Source: Lepisosteus oculatus (Eukaryota; Chordata; Actinopteri; Semionotiformes; Lepisosteidae). From it: a DNA stretch of 64,000 nucleotides. Positions within the stretch are counted from its first letter, which is position 1. The number at the start of each line of letters is the position of its first letter. The DNA lies in NCBI RefSeq assembly GCF_040954835.1, contig NC_090705.1:10734001-10798000 (forward strand), in the 5' to 3' direction. This document shows, piece by piece, positions 61,506-64,000 of this stretch. Both the position numbers and the translations under genes were made by a program. The notes below the pieces were generated by a model, which did not search any database, was not told where the DNA came from, and saw nothing but the letters and a program-made list of their open reading frames with translations.

Positions 61506-64000
61506 TATTTAAAACTGTTTAAATCCAGAAATTCTTCATGTCTCAAGAGCTAGCAGTAATTTCACACCCCAAGAGGACCACACACGGCAATCTGCAGTAG
61601 AGAAAACAAAACATCCACCTGTTTCGATACGATACATAATGCTTTCTAGTATTCAGACAAAAATTCCTTTGAACACATTTCCAATGTACACTCCAAGTTT
61701 ACTTCAAGGAGTCCGCTCTTTCAAGTACCCCTTATGAGAGCCGATGGCCAAGAACTTCTCGTGGGTCTGCGGTCTGTGCTTACAGAGGTTTATACTGACA
61801 GTCATGTTCATTAATACAGGGGCTCAGAGAGCAGGAGCAACCCCACAGCTGCAATCTGGAGTTTCTGAGTTATCAGTGTTGGGGTGAAACAGGCCAAGCG
61901 TTTGCTCTCTGGGTACTAGAGGTCTGCCACAGTGGTGCCTCTGTACTAGCAGGGAAATGGAAAACTGGGCGGATGAGGGAATGCTGCTGCTACGCTGATG
62001 ACTAAAAGGGAAAAAAATGTTACGTCTTACATATGACATAATCAGTACATACAGTTGGTGTATTCTGTCTTTGCAGCTGCTCAGCTGGACAAATCTGTGC
62101 ACTATGGCTGTCAGACTATGTACTGCCTGAAGTGTAATGCAGACAGCCCTGCCAATAGTTTTTAGACTAAAATGCAAAGAAATTGAGTCATTTGGAGGTA
62201 CAGTATGACCAAAATGTGTACATTGCAAAAAATAATTAATTACGAATGAGAGAAAATACCAGATAAAAATGGCATGAGATACTGTAAATGCCAGGAAAGT
62301 ACTTGCGTTCATCAACTCAATGTATTCTAAAGGCTTTTTCTTCCCCCACAACTGTCCATTTCACATGTAGAATAAACTTTTTTTATGCTATAGAAAAGCG
62401 AAAGGAGATTCTCAAGTTGCTGAGGGCAGGGAGGGATATGTCAGCCCTGTGATATAGCGCCCCCTGTGGCTTCCTGCACAATAGCCAAGCTCGTGGTGCT
62501 GTTTCTGAGGGACGCACCACTCTAAGACTGTCCACGCCGTCCTGTCGGGAGAGGGGCGGCGTGGACAGTCTTATCTGTATTTTGGAATGACAGTAAAAAC
62601 AGCTTCTGAGAAGAAGACATGTGGTGAATAACATCTGAACACTGGGCGACACTTCCTCTCATTCAACTTTCAAATGTCTTTATCTTCAGACGTGATTGTG
62701 GTGGGACAGTTTGACAAGACACCCATCAAGAATCAAAGTCAACGTTTATTCTTAATACAGGTAACAGAATATGGAGCCAACGAAATACCACTGTGAAACT
62801 CAGTACTTAGCTGAACCACCTGAGGGCCTTACAACCACAAGTTCACTGCATGAGATAAGACCAGCAGGAATGCTCTAGAGGAGCAGCAATAACAACAATA
62901 ATGGTTTGAGCAGGAAAAAAAAAGGCAGTGCCAAACTCTAAACCTGCTTAAAATGTATTTCAGAATTAGGCACAACCATAATATACGACTGACTATAAGG
63001 GTTTTCTTACATAAATACAAGGTTAAGGTTCTCAATATACTGTATAAGACCTGAAACGCAACATTTATAAGCTTAGGTTGACTATGACCTAAGCCATATA
63101 GGCAATGGGCAATCATATTAAAGACGATTCAAGGCCTTGATGCCAAACAGTTCATTCAGTCTCGCTCTTGGGAGGTTGTGCCACCCCTCAGCCAGTGAGC
63201 ACAGCTTTGCACTGAACTCACTTTGCTTTCTCTGATGCACCCAAAGGGGGGCAGGGCTGAGGGTGACAGGCTCCAGCCCAGCTGTGTGGCACCTCCCCTC
63301 TCTTTCCCAGAAGGCTCTGGCCAAAAGCCACACAGGCTTGTGTCATCCAACTTCTGCAATATAAGAAAAATTTCAGCTGAAATGTGTGATGTAGCCAATT
63401 TTAAATATAAATTAGAGGACTGTTACCAAAGAAAATCAGATGACACAAGTGCCTTAGCTTAAGGAGGTTATCAAAAACAGAAACACCGTCTGTGACTTTA
63501 TTCCATTTAGCTTTGTCGCCAAAGGCATTGATGCTGCTGCATTGAACCTAAAAAAAAAGCTGTCCACTACTGTCTGTTGTGGTACAATTTTGAGATGCCT
63601 GACTTTTATGTTTTTGATGTGGCAGTTATTTCTTCTCCTGTTCCTTTCTTACACATTAGGAGACTTTGTAACTATTAGGAAAAAAAAAGCAAAGAAAACA
63701 CTTCTTGTGCAGTGCGCTGAAAAAGATTGTGAACCTCCTGGGTTGGTCTTCATTCTTGTTTATTTTAGAGTTAAAACAATTAGATTTACACAAACATCTT
63801 CATATAAGACAAAGATTAAATGTATAACACAAATACATAACATTTATTTTAATAATTTAACTAAATGATCCAACAGCAAATATCTTTGTGTGAATGAGTA
63901 TATGAACCCTGAGATTAGATAATGTGCCTTTGAACAGGCAAGTCTGGCAGGTCCTGAATGTCACAACTGGTCAGAGCGCAGGACATCACAGGTTCGGGCT
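61506..64000. other. Noncoding stretch to the window end
   Basis: No gene recognised. It contains the 17-bp perfect hairpin at 62523-62573. Confidence 0.5.
62523..62573. repeat. Perfect 17-bp GC-rich inverted repeat (hairpin)
   Basis: TAAGACTGTCCACGCCG and its exact inverse CGGCGTGGACAGTCTTA flank a 17-nt loop. Confidence 0.85.

Overview
The window is animal nuclear DNA: multi-exon genes with GT-AG introns, long AT-rich introns, and SINEs, foldback MITEs and DNA transposon remnants. Four protein genes are recognisable, in the order FAM83A (minus), TBC1D31 (minus), DERL1 (plus), ZHX2 (minus). This matches human 8q24.13 (ZHX2-DERL1-TBC1D31-FAM83A) in order and relative orientation, seen here in reverse complement. 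The protein divergence, the 5S-derived SINE family and the compact gene spacing point to a ray-finned fish. The intact block and repeat types would fit a non-teleost lineage such as gar or bowfin, but that placement is inference.

Layout. 1-1295: FAM83A 3' flank with a large foldback element and a 64-bp tandem duplication. 1296-3970: FAM83A, 4 coding exons, 441 residues. 4.1-6.36 kb: intergenic, with no gene seen. 6361-27512: TBC1D31 (WDR67), 22 coding exons, 1086 residues, with several SINE copies and a candidate solo LTR in its introns. 27.5-28.8 kb: shared head-to-head promoter region. 28795-42451: DERL1, 8 coding exons including a 27-nt microexon, 251 residues, with an 8.9-kb first intron. 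42.5-47.1 kb: the facing 3' UTRs of DERL1 and ZHX2. 47121-49568: ZHX2, one large coding exon, 815 residues. 49.6-64 kb: noncoding 5' side of ZHX2 with an L2-type LINE 3' end, two Tc1-like remnants, a pogo/Tigger-like element carrying a nested SINE, a hAT-like MITE, a mariner-like MITE and a 17-bp hairpin.

The genes are not an operon and do not form one pathway. DERL1 acts in ER-associated degradation, TBC1D31 at centriolar satellites and cilia, FAM83A as a PLD-like signalling scaffold, and ZHX2 as a nuclear transcription regulator. Only DERL1 and TBC1D31 look likely to share control, through the divergent interval between them, where an XBP1-type UPRE core lies 145 bp upstream of the DERL1 start codon.

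I found no exotic new system. The best leads are a possible alternative terminal exon of DERL1 that would give a truncated Derlin, the DERL1 UPRE, a fifth homeodomain remnant in ZHX2, tandem overlapping splice donors in TBC1D31, and the 5S-rRNA-derived SINE family. Exon joins were worked out by hand from splice sites and reading frame, with family knowledge as guide; no alignment or search was run.
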